64,000 bases of DNA from Camarhynchus parvulus (taxonomy: Eukaryota > Chordata > Aves > Passeriformes > Thraupidae). Every line of letters starts with the position of its first letter. The first letter of the stretch is position 1. The stretch covers positions 74,149,465 through 74,213,464 of the forward strand of contig NC_044572.1 of NCBI RefSeq assembly GCF_901933205.1, in the 5' to 3' direction. Under the pieces are notes generated by a model. The model searched no databases, had not been told where the DNA came from, and saw only the letters and a list, made by a program, of their open reading frames with translations. Shown here in pieces: positions 1 to 13,524 of this stretch. Position numbers and translations under genes: made by a program.

Positions 1-3000
1 CTTTTTCTCCCTTGAAAACCAGCTGCTCTCATTTAGAGAAGAAGCATCAGCTGTAGCTGTAAACTATCATGTCTGGAACATTAAATACTTGGGAGTCTGA
101 TTCCCAGTAACCTGTTAGCTCCTTTTCATTCCTAACTTCTGAGATTCTCTAAATTTTTGGCAGCCAAGCCCAAGCATTCTCACACACAAGCTCTTCTTTT
201 AGCTGCCCTTCTGAAATTCTTTTCTTTCCCCAGCTGTCCTTTTTTTGCTGATGTTTAGTCACAAAATGGCAGTCTGTATATACGATATGAGGGGAATGGG
301 CACTTCATTTTTTGACGTAATGCAGTCAGATTATGCTTTTTGTCTGTTACCCAACTTTTCTCTCATTATTCATAATACTGCTTGTGTTTTTCATCTTTGC
401 TAACAGGAAACAGTGTTAGCACTACAGTGTTTTCATAGCCTTTTCCACATTTCTTTCATAATAATAGCAGCAATCTGCATGTTGAACATTAGGAATTTTT
501 TATCCATGTGCTCTGAAGTATAGTCAGCAAAACTGAATTCCACCTATTATTTGGTATAGCCAGTCACTTAGTATCATGATACCTTTCTATAAGATTTTAT
601 TCCGGCTTTTAATTTCTATTACTTGTGAATATACTCAACTTCACAATACCCTTTACTACACATGGCTACCCTACATCTTTGTGGAAGGGGACCAAGAGTT
701 CTTAATATCTTTTTCACCTGTCTTTCATTATGGTATAAATCCATAAGAAAACATACCGTCCTAAGTAAAAGAGGTTGATAAGCATAATAAACACATACTC
801 AAAAAATTCGTATTTTTTTAAATAATCTTCTCAGTATCTAATTGAACTTCCAATGACAATGGAAGTTTTGGCATTCACAATTTACTGACTCTTCCCAAAT
901 ACATGATTACATATTGGGTCAAAGAGCTGTATTCTTTATTGAAGCTTCTAATTATTTATCCTGTGTATAAATCAATCATTTCTGGCCAGTTTATCTACTC
1001 TTACTCCTTTAAAATATTAATACTTTTTTCTAAAACCTTCTTCTTAAATTAATATATGATGTATTTCTCCATTAAATTTCCTTCTTTCTCAAGGTAATTG
1101 GCTTGTAACTAATTTGTACTGAAATCCAAAACTGTAATAATGGCAAAAGTTATGCTGGAATCGGAAGCTAGATTGGCATTTACAGAATCAAAATTGCTTC
1201 AAATATGAATGAAAAGTCCACAATGTAGAAGTGTACTAACTTTTAAAACACATATATTAAAAAAATATTGTATGGAAAGATTCTAAGTCAAGCACTAAAA
1301 AGTCCAGAAATGTTAACTTATTCCTACTGCATGCATATTTTCCTGTAGTATTCATTATCTGATATGTGACAGTTTGTGTTTGGTTTTTTTAAAGGCTTCT
1401 GCCTTATTCCATTTTGTTCAGTTTTTTTCTATCTTCCACAATCACTGTCCATCTCTAAGTCTTATTAGAAGTATTTCACTGAACACAAAAAGCATAAAAT
1501 ATATTCTAAATATTTGCATAATATTATTACTATACCTTGAGAATTCTCCATTTACATCTACTTTCACATAACCCTACAAGATAAAGTTATATCATTAACC
1601 ATTTGTGTTCCTTGAAAGATGCAGGGTGACAAAACATTCTAAAAGTCCTAAGCACGAAGAGGGAATCCAAAGGAAACAGGGGTATATTATTCAATGGTAG
1701 CAAAAATCTGATTATAAGCTGTCTAAAAGTAAAATGTGAAGCACTCAGTATGTCTTTTATTTTAGTTTTGAAAAAGACTAATTACATGAATAAAAATTAA
1801 TATTATCCGCACAGCTGAAGGACTTCTTCCCCTGATGACCAGATGAAGTTGCCTGGATAAAGGATGGGTGGTGCCTTCTCAGTGAATTACTGATTCCAGC
1901 CTTTCTTTTTTTCCCCATGTGGAAAATTGTTTAAAAAAATAAATAAACAAGCAGAAGCAATAGAACTTCGATGCATGGATCTGCCTTCTAAAGATTCACA
2001 AAACGGATTTACAGCGGAGATGAACAGTCAACTGAAAGGAGTTCATCTGAAGAGATAGCTGGTCATTAGCATTTGTACTGCCCAAAAACTAGATCTCCAG
2101 AATTACTCTAAGCTCCTTCAAACTTCTAATGGCAAAGAATCAGCAGGAGAAGCCAAGAGTCCAAAGGAAATCATGGACTTGAGTTCATCTCCACTTTAGA
2201 AATATGTAAATTTTAGGAGACATAATTTCATGGTATGTCATAAACAAGTGTCTCAGAGAGAGAAAGAAAAGGTCTTGACAATGCAGACTATGGCTCCTAA
2301 TGGGACAGTACAGGATTGGAAAAATATGTGCAAAGGCTGGAACAAAAGGGCATGACCAATAGCCTTGCAATGAACAACTTTTTACTTAAAAATCTTCTAA
2401 AATCAAATATTCTGTTTTGGGAAACTGTGATAAAGAGCTTGTCTCTGGAATAATAAGCTTCATCCAGTGGTTGAAGGAAATATATTTAGAAGTGTCCTCT
2501 ATTGCATCAGTCTTTTATCTGTGTCTGAATCTAAATCACAGACATTTAGAACAGATGATTGACATAACTGAAAGGAATAAAGGAGAAAGAACATAAACCA
2601 CAGTATTAAAAGAATGGTGTATAGACTGTTTACATAAAGTAGATTTTCTCTGATCAGCTGGAAACCATAAAAATTTTTCAAAAATTACTTTGTAAACCTA
2701 TGAGACTCTCTCACAGCTCTCATCAGTTAAGCTTTAGAACCAACAAAGAGTAAGACCAGAAGAAGAGAAATATTTACAGGAGAAAGAGAAAAGGACAAGG
2801 CACTATAAACCAGGCAGCTTAACAAAACTAATTACTGGTAAACTAATATAGAAAAATATTGGTGGTTTGGGAAGAAATAGGTGCAGTGTATTTCAAATAC
2901 AAGACAGACATCTATCTTATGCGAATCTCTCAAGGGTAATGGGGTGGTACATTTTAAATGAAAATATATATCTTGTGGGAACAAAATTAAGTATGGAAAC

Positions 3001-6000
3001 ACTCAAAATTCTGATAAATAACCTTTCTTAACTTGTATGGTTGTACCAGGCAAAGTTTTGCCAGCACAGGACTTTTAACCTCTGGTATTCAATTTACTAA
3101 TGAAAAGGAGAAAGGAACAGAAAATATTTACATTTGCAGATGGAAATTCCTAAATTTGAAAAAAAGGATCAAAATGGAACACTCTTTGTTTAAAATAGGA
3201 TTCAACTATATGTAGCTAAGAGGAAATGATCATTAATTAGCAATTCTGTGAAGTAGATGGCTAGTTTTGTTTTTTTTTTAATAGGATCAGAGTTTGAAAT
3301 TAATTACTCAAACTCATCCTGAATCAAGATATAGAATTAAATCATATTACCATACATAAAATACAATGTTATAGAACAAGTTGTCTGAACAACCATCTTT
3401 CAAGAAATTTATGTAAAGTTCAGAGGACAAACAATTGACTATGTTAAGGTCTACTCCAAAGTTTTTCATCTTTAATTATCTCCATTTTAATGGTGGAAGT
3501 TTAAAAACTAGGATTCTCTCAGAAGGAATGGGAAAGTCGTCAGAATGTCAGGTGAGTATCCCATTCCCTTAGAGAAGCTTTAAAGGATCATCCTCAGAGC
3601 AGTGTTGGTCAAATAAATAATCTGCTGAAATCTATCATCCCCTCCCTAAGTTAATGATGCGCTTTAGTTTCAAAAAAGTTTTTTAGACTGCTTCATGTAA
3701 AAAGGAACTAATTTTCAAAATTCAGCTGGGATATAGGATATGAGATTGGAGTGTCTGCAAATTTATATAAAGATAAAATGAGAACTTTTTCATAGCACCA
3801 GAAAAAAAACCAAAAAAAACCCCCAAAAAACCACACACACCACAAAAACATCTTCAGAGAGAATAATTTTCCCATTTTCCAGTTTGTAGAAGGACTTATT
3901 TCCCTAGATACTAAACTTCAGCAAAAATCTAGCATATCACATGCAAGATGTTTTTTCTAGGGCTAAAAGATACATAACTTTAATGGTCAGGTATTGGTCT
4001 GACAGGTCCTTGTAAACATGCCATTTTGGGAGCCATCACCTAGCTCCATTTGCATAATGCTCAGACTACCAGATTAATCTCTGAAGTAAGCATGAGAAAA
4101 CTTAATAATATTGGGTGTCCAAGACTTGCAGACTGGATGAATAAGAGAAAGAAAATTAAATGTCAATATTTGTTCATGAAATCATTATGAGAAATTTCTG
4201 TGGTACTCTTTCACGGTACCTGGTAGCTTTTAAAGAACATTTTAATCAGATTTAAATGCAGCATATTAAATAATTTCTATGCTTTTTTCAAAATACTTCT
4301 CTATGCTTCACTAAAGAGTTAAATAAAATAAAGGAAGATGTATGCAATAGTCTCTGTGATTCATTTGCCCTGTTATTCTGTCTGTGGGTAATTTGAATTA
4401 AAAAAAAGCATTAATTAAGAAGGTCATTTAAACAATACTTAATCTTATCTCATTGTTATTTTCACCGTTTTTTATGTAAAAAAAGAGATTTTCCTAGGCA
4501 AATTTGCCAACCCCAGACATGGGTTCAGAAGTATTTATTTCTCTAAGCAAACTGCAGAAATATTTTTGAACATTCTTTCACAATATTGAAGTTTCTAAAG
4601 ACAGAACTCAGTAGTTCCTAATTGTACATTTCAGACAATGATATTTTATAAACACCTATCTTCATTTTATAAGAGTTAAAACATACATATCTTGAAAGAA
4701 CTGAGGTATTTATGCTAATGTGGGAGACCAAGTGATATTCATGAATTGTCATTGATCTTTTTAATGCGATGTGATTTTGGTTTTGTTTTTCTTTTCAAAA
4801 TCAAGACTATTCGTTTTAATTATTCAGATAAGTGAAACATTGTTATGATTAATAACAAACATTTAATTGATTTTTTTTCACTATCCAAAATCAGTTACAA
4901 AAACTTATTCTTAACAATTATAGGGCTCTTTCAATTCATACTGAATTATCAGGCTTTCTTTCACTGAATGAAAAGAGAAACTAAATAGATTATGCCAACA
5001 GATAGATTATGCCAGTTACTACATTTATTATATTCATGATTCTTTCAGTTCTCAAGACTTATTTTTTGAGTTAGAATAATTAAGAGTCACAGATACATTT
5101 TTTCTTTCCAAACTGGGAAAACTCTGTCCTGTATATTATATATATATAAAATAAATATTCCTAGTTCTTGTCAAAATAAACAGAAGGGATGTTCTGATAC
5201 CCCTCCTTCTGAATCTGAATTATTACTGATAAGACTAAAATTTGCAAAGTTCTTCCACACAAATTCTTAATAAATGTTTATAAGGTGTTAATTTTTCAAA
5301 CAAATCAATCTTGTGGATCAAAAAAAAATGTTTGCTTCCTATTGTATTAACACAAATCTTTGAGTAATTTTAAGTTGCTGGACCATGAAATGGCACACTT
5401 AGGACTTCTTTTGGAAGTCATTTTTTTTCCCAAAGAAGGTGATTTCTAAAGTAATAATGACTGTGTTGCCACAGCTCAATGAGAATTTGCAGCTTTGAAA
5501 GAGGTCGAAAGGTAAAGTGCTTCAAAATTAATTACACACTTCATTCAAACCATCCTAAATCTTCTTCTGGATTTCTACAATGATCTACAATTTTCAGCAT
5601 TGTTTGTCTCCAGTTTCTCAAATACCAGGCATAACTTAAAACCTGCTCACTCCATTTCTAATTCTCTAAACTCTTGTTATACATGATGATATTCTTTTCT
5701 GAAGATTTTCTTATCTGGCCTTTTATTATACACTCTATGGCATGTCAATCCAAATTTTACCTGATGAGAGGTCAAGTTTACTTGGATCGTGAGTTTGATG
5801 TTATGCACCTGAACTGTGGGAAACACAAAAAAGCCTGGGGAAAGTTGAGGAGTAAAAAAAAATAAGGAAAAGTAGTCTTTTTAATCTACTGAAAACTTTG
5901 AAAGATTTTAAAATAAAATATACATATTGAGAGTTAAGAAGCAGAGAAATCAGTTTCTATTAGAGTGTGAGACTCAATTTGCATCAGGTATTACCTTGTT

Positions 6001-6889
6001 TTTAAAGGTGATTTGGAAAAAAACAATCTTTTAAGTACGCTGATGTTTCTCAACTCAGAGGGTACCTTGAGCCACTGGAAAGTGCATAGCAATTTCTGGT
6101 GCAAACATTTTTATAATTTCTATATTCTGAATTTATGATTTTTGGTCACAATATGAAATGAAATAATCTTGAATAAAAAAGGGGGGGGCAGGAATAAGCT
6201 CTTCTATGTACTAAGCCTCTCTGAAAGCCATTCCTACCATTATTCAAAAGTGATAAGCATATCCTTCCTGTCAAAACAGCACCTAGATGTTTCAATATTC
6301 ATTTATATCCTGTGAATCAAGAATAGAAGTTTTCAGATTATAGCTGTTAGCGTGGGCTACCCACAGTTATTTAGAAATCCTCTAAGTAAACAAGTTGGCA
6401 TAGCTGATTTTTTATACATCTCTAAACAGAGATATATATATACAGAGAAAATTAAAGACTCCTCTTTTATATATCTAAGGAGACTTCTCTCGTTTTTGTT
6501 TTTTTCTTAAACATGCATGCTGTCTTTTTGAATTTTAAAGCAGTAACTAAAAACATTGCTTGGTAATGATAAAGCATGTTTTAATTTCATGCAACTCAAG
6601 TCCTAAAGAGAATTCTGACAAGAAATATTCATTTGGATTTTCATTTTATCACTCAAGAACTCAATAAAACAATGCTATGGTCTACACAGTGGAGAGAACC
6701 TACATGTATGGGATAGAGCAATATTTTACACAGATATATTAAAATTAAGCATCAGCTGTGTATTTCAGAAGAATAGCAACAGAGCCATATGGGAAATGTG
6801 GAACATCACAGGACAGTCTTGGAGGTTCACACTTCAATCATTCCCAATAGATAACAGCCACCAAGATTGGGGCTGCAATATGGGACTCA
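1..6889. other. AT-rich unique DNA without a recognised gene
   Basis: All reading frames are short and broken, and no translated frame resembles a known protein. Small local features are an A/C-rich tract at 3801-3850, a short TA run near 5136-5148, and an eight-base G run near 6181-6188. The 13-base string atagattatgcca occurs twice between about 4986 and 5013. No CR1 or LTR similarity could be recognised. Single short exons could be missed by eye. Confidence 0.6.
3801..3850. repeat. A/C-rich low-complexity tract
   Basis: A run of A blocks broken by short C blocks, ending in a CA-type repeat. It has no coding meaning. Confidence 0.8.
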
Positions 6890-7275
6890 AAAGTATTGAT
6901 TAGGAGAGCTTTGGGTTTTGCTCAACCCAAAGAAGGAAAGGCTAAAGGAGGATCTTACTGTTGTGTTCAACATCAGTGTATGGCTGCAGAGAAGTTGGCA
7001 TTAACATTTTCTTGGCAATACACAATTTTATCCTTGGCAAAGAAGGACAATGGGTAAAACTGCAATGGCTGATATCACTGTGGGATGTTTAAAAAAGTAA
7101 TTGACAATGTCTGTCAAACACTAGAACAGGTTACTCAGGGAGATCTGAAGAAACTTGAGCCACTTGACCGAACTAAAAAAGCCATATCCAGCATCAAAGT
7201 CAACCTTATTCTGAACAGTAGGTCTGACTCGATGATTTCGGGAGATACATTCCAATTTCATCTACTCTTTAATTC
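6890..7275 (+). mobile_element. Old CR1 LINE 3' fragment
   Basis: The stretch follows the plus-sense order of an avian CR1 3' region. It has a 'lead to gggttttgctcaacccaaag' motif near 6913, then 'aaggctaaaggaggatctta' near 6939, a gtttaaaaaa motif near 7086, and a final 'gatgatttcgggagatacat' near 7231, which replaces the usual gatgatcttcaaggtccctt motif. Many substitutions and indels mark it as an old copy. The short frame at 7085-7285 lies inside it and is not a gene. The ends are approximate. Confidence 0.6.
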
Positions 7276-7329
7276 CAGTCTGTAATACACACATCTCTCT
7301 TTCCACTCCCTGCATTCCTTACTCAACTT

Positions 7330-7960
7330 CTCTGAATACTACTCCCACATCTTTCTGCTTTCTCACAGAAACTCCAGACATGAAGCCGCAGCACTAGTTG
7401 TATCAAAATGGTCAAACGCCTTGGTTTGAACCAATTTAAGGGAGAACACTCTGGAATGAATTTCCTCTCCTTTCCACCAATAAGGAATGAATACAAGCAC
7501 GTGTAAGTGAAAAACATAACAGTTTACTAACAAGTGAAACAGCAACAGTCAAGAAATAACAGCAAATAACCACCAGATACAAAACTGCCCAGTTTGCCCC
7601 AAGGCAGTCTCCCTGAGATGAAAAAGAAGCCAAAAGAGAGCCCAAAAAAGGAAAAACCCCTGCCTGCAACTCTATAGCAAGAAAACAAGACCCAAACCAA
7701 GCGGGCAGAGAGAGCTCTGCCTAAGGCAAAGACGAAAAACAAGTGAAGCAAAATTCATGCAGCAAAAGAGCTCTAGCTGCCTGCCAGAGCAGACTTTAAA
7801 AAGGCCGTGATACTGTCCCTGACCTCGCTATTCTGTTTCCTGCTGCACTGCAGGTCTTTAAAGACACAGCAGAAATCTTTGAGCACAGATCTATGCAGAA
7901 TACGACTTTTTGGGTTACCCCAGGGAACCAAAGTATTACAAAATAGTAAACCTGTGATGC
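7330..7960 (-). mobile_element. Possible ERV LTR-derived segment, minus strand
   Basis: This block is richer in G+C than its flanks. Read on the minus strand it resembles avian ERVL-type LTR text: a ttattggtggaaaggagagg motif near 7461-7490, then an aaattggttcaaaccaaggc motif near 7418-7440, then a tctgtgagaaagcag motif near 7353-7370. No clean TG...CA ends or target duplication were found, so family and limits are uncertain. The many overlapping minus-strand reading frames here follow from composition and do not resemble retroviral proteins. Confidence 0.35.
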
Positions 7961-7975
7961 CTGTACCTGAGAGGC

Positions 7976-9384
7976 TGATCAGAAATTGTTGTGATTACTG
8001 ACTACAGGCAGACAGCAATCCAATGCCTTTCTGAGACTGATCTTGTCATCTGTTCTGACACTCTCCAAAAAGCGAATTGTCTGCATTATTTCATAGACTG
8101 TAATATGCATGTAAAGTGAACACATAACTTAAATTTTTTCAAGGCTGTATTAGTGTCTTCCCTAGAAGCAGGATGAAAAGAATGACAAAAAAGCTAGAAA
8201 ATGTTACTGCTTTTAGTTGTACAGAAGCAGAAAATCAATTGCAAATACAGAAACATAGCACAGCAATATGAAGTTTGAAACAAATTTGAGAATGTACTTC
8301 AGAACTGATAAGCATAATTTCTCATACTGATATTAATATTACAGTTGATATAATACATCAGAATATAGAGTTATATGCATATTTTGTACACTGCTCTGTA
8401 ACCCTGAAGAAATATTTATAGCAAAATCCCTATATCTTCCATAAAGAATCATCATAAAAGTGGAATTTAGGAGGATTTAGGAATTTAGGAGAATCATCAT
8501 AAAAGTGGAATTTAGAAATATTTCTGTTAAAAACTCAGCTTTTAAGTTCCTGATTGAATCAAATGTTATTTTTCTTTTTAAAATCTAATATGCATGTTCT
8601 GAGATTAGTTTAGCATATCAGGTCATACTAAGGTAAGATTACTTGAAAAGCTGTGCATTTTCTAACCTCCCATGTGGAAAATTTTGTGCATATTATTTGT
8701 AAATGTGAAAGCCTCAGGAGCAGGGCTGCATTAGCAGATCCTGTTGCAAAGATATTCTCAATAATTTACAAACACACAAAGCCTGAATTGGGTAGAAGTT
8801 GTGTCTGTCATAACAAACTCTAAAATAAAGGCAGAGAGCACCATCTTCTGGAGTCAGTGAAGCATTGACACTCTTCACAGTGAATGCAGAGCATTGAGTT
8901 TTGGTTAAAAAAATGTTTATATATGCAACAAGTTTAGCAAATTTTCTGTGAGCATAGTAACTAATGGAGCATGGTTTGAAGCAGGCTCCTGTTCTGTGTC
9001 TCACAGCAGAAAATTTTCCTGTCCTTGTCAGCTCTCTCCGCATCACTAGGGCCTGCCTTTCTCTGTAGCGTGATATCCAGCTCTCTTCACAGAAACTCCT
9101 TCAAGAAGGGTTTCTTCTCACAGGGTAGTTGCTACTCACACTCTGGTTTGTTCAGAGCTATGCGGGGAGTCAACTGGTACACATGCTGTTTGGCAAAATG
9201 TGGGCTGTTTCTTGGAGCACTTAAAGGACTGAAAATTTTGCTGGAAGTGTCCAACAAATTAAAAAGCTGCTCGAAGTTTAACAAGAAATTGAGGCTGATG
9301 GAGTTATATCAGTCCAAAACCAGTTGGCATAAAGCAGTTAAGCTCTACTAAATTAAAAAAGAAAGCTGATATACCAATTAAGAG
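7976..9384. other. Unique DNA without a recognised gene
   Basis: Nothing recognised apart from the short direct repeat at 8446-8515. Open frames of 108-110 codons at 8714-9046 (minus) and 9025-9351 (plus) overlap antisense and show no recognisable domain. They may belong to a decayed repeat next to the CR1 at 9385. Confidence 0.5.
8446..8515. repeat. 25-bp direct repeat with 20-bp spacer
   Basis: A 25-base string beginning gaatcatcataaaagtgg occurs at 8446-8470 and again, identical, at 8491-8515. The spacer contains further short repeats of the aggatttaggaattta type. This looks like a recent local slippage duplication of 45 bp. Confidence 0.9.
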
Positions 9385-9600
9385 TTTTGCAGAAAAGGAC
9401 CTGGGGTCCTGGGAAGAAAGCTGGTCATGAGCCAGCACTGTATCCATACACCAAAATCCGCCGAAAGCATTCTGGGCTACTGCAGGAGCATTGCTGCCAG
9501 CTGGTTAATGGAGGTGATTCCTCCCCTCTGCTTGGCCCTGGCGAGACACATTTGCAGTGCTATGTCTAGATCTGGGCTCCCTTGCTCTGAACACAGAGCT
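9385..9600 (+). mobile_element. CR1 LINE fragment, ORF2 C-terminal region
   Basis: The sequence follows CR1 ORF2 near its C-terminal end in plus sense. It begins with an 'agaaaaggacctggggtcct' motif at about 9391, continues with 'catgagccagcactgt' near 9427 and 'cattctgggctactgcagga' near 9468, then a gaggtgattcctcccctctg motif near 9510, and stops after 'tctgggctccc' near 9571. Frameshifts put the matching residues in different frames. The 3' part of CR1 is missing because an LTR starts directly after it at 9602. Confidence 0.75.
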
Positions 9601-9601
9601 G

Positions 9602-10125
9602 TGTACTGATTGGGACAGAATTACACTTCCTAATAGCAGTCTATGCAGTGCTAGGTTTGGATCTGGGGTCAACACAGTGTTGATAACATACGAGTGTTTT
9701 AGCTGCTGCTGAGCACTGCTTGCACAGTAATGAGGCTTTTTCTGTTTCTCACTCTATCCTCTCCCCCACATTGGGTAGCCTGGGGGTGAATAAAAGGTTG
9801 GAAGGGAACAGCAGGACTGCAGACTTAAACAGACCAAAGGGATATTCCATGCAATGTAACATTTCATTCATCAATAAAACTATTGGGGTAGGGGTGCTTT
9901 TTTCAGGGTAGCCATCACTAAGAGACTGACTGGGCATCAGTATGCTGATGGAAGTTGGCCTTTGCATAATTTTAATTTTTGTTTCTTCACCTGTTAAGCT
10001 ATCTTCATCTCAACATGCAGATTTTCTCCTTTTTGCCCTTTCAATTATTTCTTCCATCCCCTTTTGGGGGCGAATGAGGAAGAAAAGGCATTTGGGCTTA
10101 GCTGCCAGCAAGGGTAAACTCCCTC
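9602..10125 (+). mobile_element. ERVL-type LTR, nearly full length
   Basis: The start 'tgtactgattgggacagaat' matches the U3 start of the avian ERVL-type LTRs also seen at 34761 and 52793. The order then fits: a 'gtgttgataacat' motif near 9681, a 'ccaaagggatattccatgca' motif near 9835, a tttatctcaaccc-like motif near 10001-10015, 'tgggcttagctgccagc' near 10093, and a degenerate ggttaaaccatgaca-type end near 10111-10125. It carries no coding capacity. I found no matching 5-bp target duplication, so the 3' limit is approximate. It abuts CR1, which suggests insertion into that older element. Confidence 0.7.
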
Positions 10126-13100
10126 AATGAGATAATCTGCAGAGGGGCCTTCTGGTACCTCAGCTATTCTGTGTTTCTAAAATACCTACACATGGAGCTG
10201 ACTTGCCACAGGATTACTCTCTACAATACTATATTCCCTTTTGATGTTAAAAAAAACATTTAAAAGTGAAAATTGGTACTCCATGCAAGTTCTTTATCTT
10301 GTTCACCATGTTTTACACCTATGAATTAATGACAAAGATGAACATTGTTCCTTTGCACCAAATGTTGAAGACCCCATATGAAGAATGTCTTGCTTAATCT
10401 GTCAGACTAACTCTTACATTGCTTTAACTCCACACTAGCAACAGCTCACAAAGTGCAGCACTTTTTAGCACAGTATCCAGGTACACAAGCCCGTAAAATC
10501 TCTGTTTCTGTCTAAAATTCCTGAACTTTAAAAGGAGGAACAGATTTTTCAATCTAAAGTAGATTTAAGTTTGCAAAACAAGTCAATTCTTGTTGTGCAA
10601 ACTAGCATCATTTTCTTCACATTCATGATGCAGCATAGTTACTTTAACTGGATGACAGTACTGTCACAGTGTTACTACAGTCTTCTTGCTCTGTTGAGCT
10701 ATGAACATGCAATTGGTTACAAGTTATTTTCAGATTTATTTTCTCCATTAGAGGTCAGCAGAAGACCATTTATCTATAAGGATCTGAATGGTTCCTCTTT
10801 CCTGTTAAAATTCTAGGTCATTAAGCCAGTCACAAGAAAAATGAATTTGACATTATGGGTCAGAAAAAGCTAAGGCTTAAATTTCAAAATAGCTATTGCC
10901 TGTTCCATGTAGAGTAGTTTCATTGTAGAACCACTGTAGGCAAATTTAGATCACTTAAAAATGTGTAATGTGAACAATTATGCCACGAAAATGAGTGGCA
11001 ACATGAACAGAGAGATTCATATAGAGTAGACATGCTTATAAGAGCCTTCTTATGCAGAAAAACTGCAATGAAAACTCACAATTTTGTAGTCTCTCCTAAT
11101 ATTTTCAGTACCACTGAAAAGTTACCTTTACTGAAGAGACCACCCAGATCAGAAGATTCCTCTCACAGTTTTTTTTAATATCCTTGTACAAAGAGAGCAT
11201 ATCACTTCACTTTGTATGGAAGAATTTCTATAATGCCAAGGCTTCTCTGAGTCTGAAGTTTGTAATGATCTTCAGACAGTCCCTGAGAAACTTTTCTAGT
11301 TGTCCAATAAGCAAACATTTAGGAGTAAGAGTTATTTTTTAATTTAGCTGCTGTCATAGGAACTGTAGTATATTTTCATTCCCAAACCTAAGCTTAGTCA
11401 CTGTTTTGGTTAGAACTGAGGAATACTTCTAGAATTATTCTGACAAGGGTTTGTGGAGGAATGATGTTTTTATATGTTAAGTTATTATAAATACTGAGTT
11501 GTTTACTCACAGTAAACTGTTCTCCTGAAGGCAATACTACCATGAACTCACCTACAATCAAGAGTGTAAAAATTCAGACTAATGAGTTTAGGAATGCACA
11601 GAGAGAAACAGTTCCTAAACTGAAAAACACAAAAAAAAAAGCCCCTAACAGTATCTGAAAAATATGCAATTTGAAAAAAAAACTTACAATACTGAAAAAG
11701 AAATAATAAATTGAAATATGATGATATAGAAACAAAAAAAAAATCCTCGTTTCAGTTTTAATTTTTTTTCTTACTTATCTCATTAATTTTTTCATCTAAA
11801 GTAGGCTTATCTATAGACAGATCTCCTACATTAAATTCTCACAGTAACAGATTCTCTACCAAAGTTTATTTTTGAGATTATTAAGCAGAGGTTCTCTAGT
11901 GAAAATAATCTAGAATGGAATTTCCTAATCAGAGGAAAAAAAATTCTTTTGAGGATTATCAGAATGCTTTAAGAGTTTGAGGCCAGAATTACTAGAAAAA
12001 GAGTAATATACATTAAATTCCCCAAAAGATTTTATCCTTGCTAGAAAATAAATTTTAAAATAGTTTTCCTTTCCTTCTTTAATACATTCTAATACAAAAA
12101 ATCATCATCTTAAATGAAATGTTGCATACCAGCTTTTGGTGAGTAATTTCTTCCCTTGCCTAAACCCAGTAGGCAGCTTCCCTCTGTCTGTACATGCATA
12201 AAAACATATTGTGTTAATAATGACTATAAATTGATAAAAAACCCTAACTGATCAATAAATTTGTGATAAAATTGCTCTTCCTGTGATAGCTAAAACCTCT
12301 TCTGAGCTCTATTTTCAAGATTTATCCAATATATACAAAACTGAAAAGAAAAAAAACTTTCCACAGAAAGTGGCTTCAGCTGTACCCTAAATGCTAGTAT
12401 ACTCTAAGAGATCATAAATGCTAAGCCAAAGAGAAACATTATAAAGATCTGCACAGCTTGGAAATGTGACTTATCATAGAACTGAAGTAAAAAAAAAAAA
12501 AAAAAACAAAAAACCAAAAATGCAAACAAACCCACAAAAAAGTTCCCCACAAAACAAACAAATAATCAATCAAACAAACAAACAAACATATGTAATTGTA
12601 TGCTGCTGTATGTTGTGGGAGAGGAAAGTGTAACTGCCATTCCTTGTTTCAAAATACTGAAAGCAGTTCCGTTCCCTAGAACAGTTAAAGAACACTTAAA
12701 GGCATACACACACATTTTTCTAGATGCCCTAATATATTTTCTAGACAGAAGAATATGAAAATATACGAAATTTAAAATTTCTCTGAAATAACCAAATAGG
12801 AGACTATTTTGTTTTTCTCTTCCTCTAAAAGTCATCACACTTCAAGAACGGACACATCAATATGTGGAAAAGTTTCCCTGGATCTTTACATTATTATAAT
12901 GATGGGACTCAGGAGCCTGAAAAAGATCCATGACACTTGGTATTGTATAATGAACACAGAAAACACTTTCAAACTCAAAAGTCAGATTTCATTAGAATAT
13001 AAACCAGATTACTCAGCTTTTTAGTTAAACCTAAAGCAACTAGAGTAGATAATGGTACACTCAGAATCTTGTTGCTGACAAAAGTGAAAACACCAGATAC

Positions 13101-13435
13101 AAGTGAGAAAATCCCAAGCCATCATCAGCCTATTTAAAGTATTAGTAAATTAACAAAACCGCAGCAGTTATGACTGGTCCAGTAACACTATTATTCACGG
13201 TACAGCTGCCACAGTAAATCCTCATTAATAATATCCCCTTTAAAAACACCATACAAGAATAATTGCTAATACTGACCTCTTATTGTTGGTAATAAGATCA
13301 CCTTTGCAATGCCCTTCTGCATCCTCCTGTGAGCAGCTTCAGTCTTCCTAAAACAACAGCCCTGAGGGGAAGCAGAGGGGATCACACTCAAAGTCTTTGT
13401 CAGAAGAGGTTCATGGTTAAGGTTTCTTCCTCCTG
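10126..13435. other. AT-rich unique DNA without a recognised gene
   Basis: No repeat family or exon was recognised. It contains the A-rich tract at 12489-12589. Open frames at 10571-10816 and 12566-12838 are short and unlike known proteins. Confidence 0.55.
12489..12589. repeat. Poly-A and CAAA low-complexity tract
   Basis: An 18-base A run at 12489-12506 is followed by A-rich sequence and ends in a CAAA microsatellite near 12570-12589. No retroelement body was recognised directly upstream, so it cannot be called a retroposon tail. Confidence 0.8.
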
Positions 13436-13524
13436 TTGTCTGGCAGAGTGTCAGTGATTTCTTCCTGCCCAGCCTTGGGCTTGTTTGGGTTTATAGCTGC
13501 ACTTTTCCCTCAACACAGCCCACA

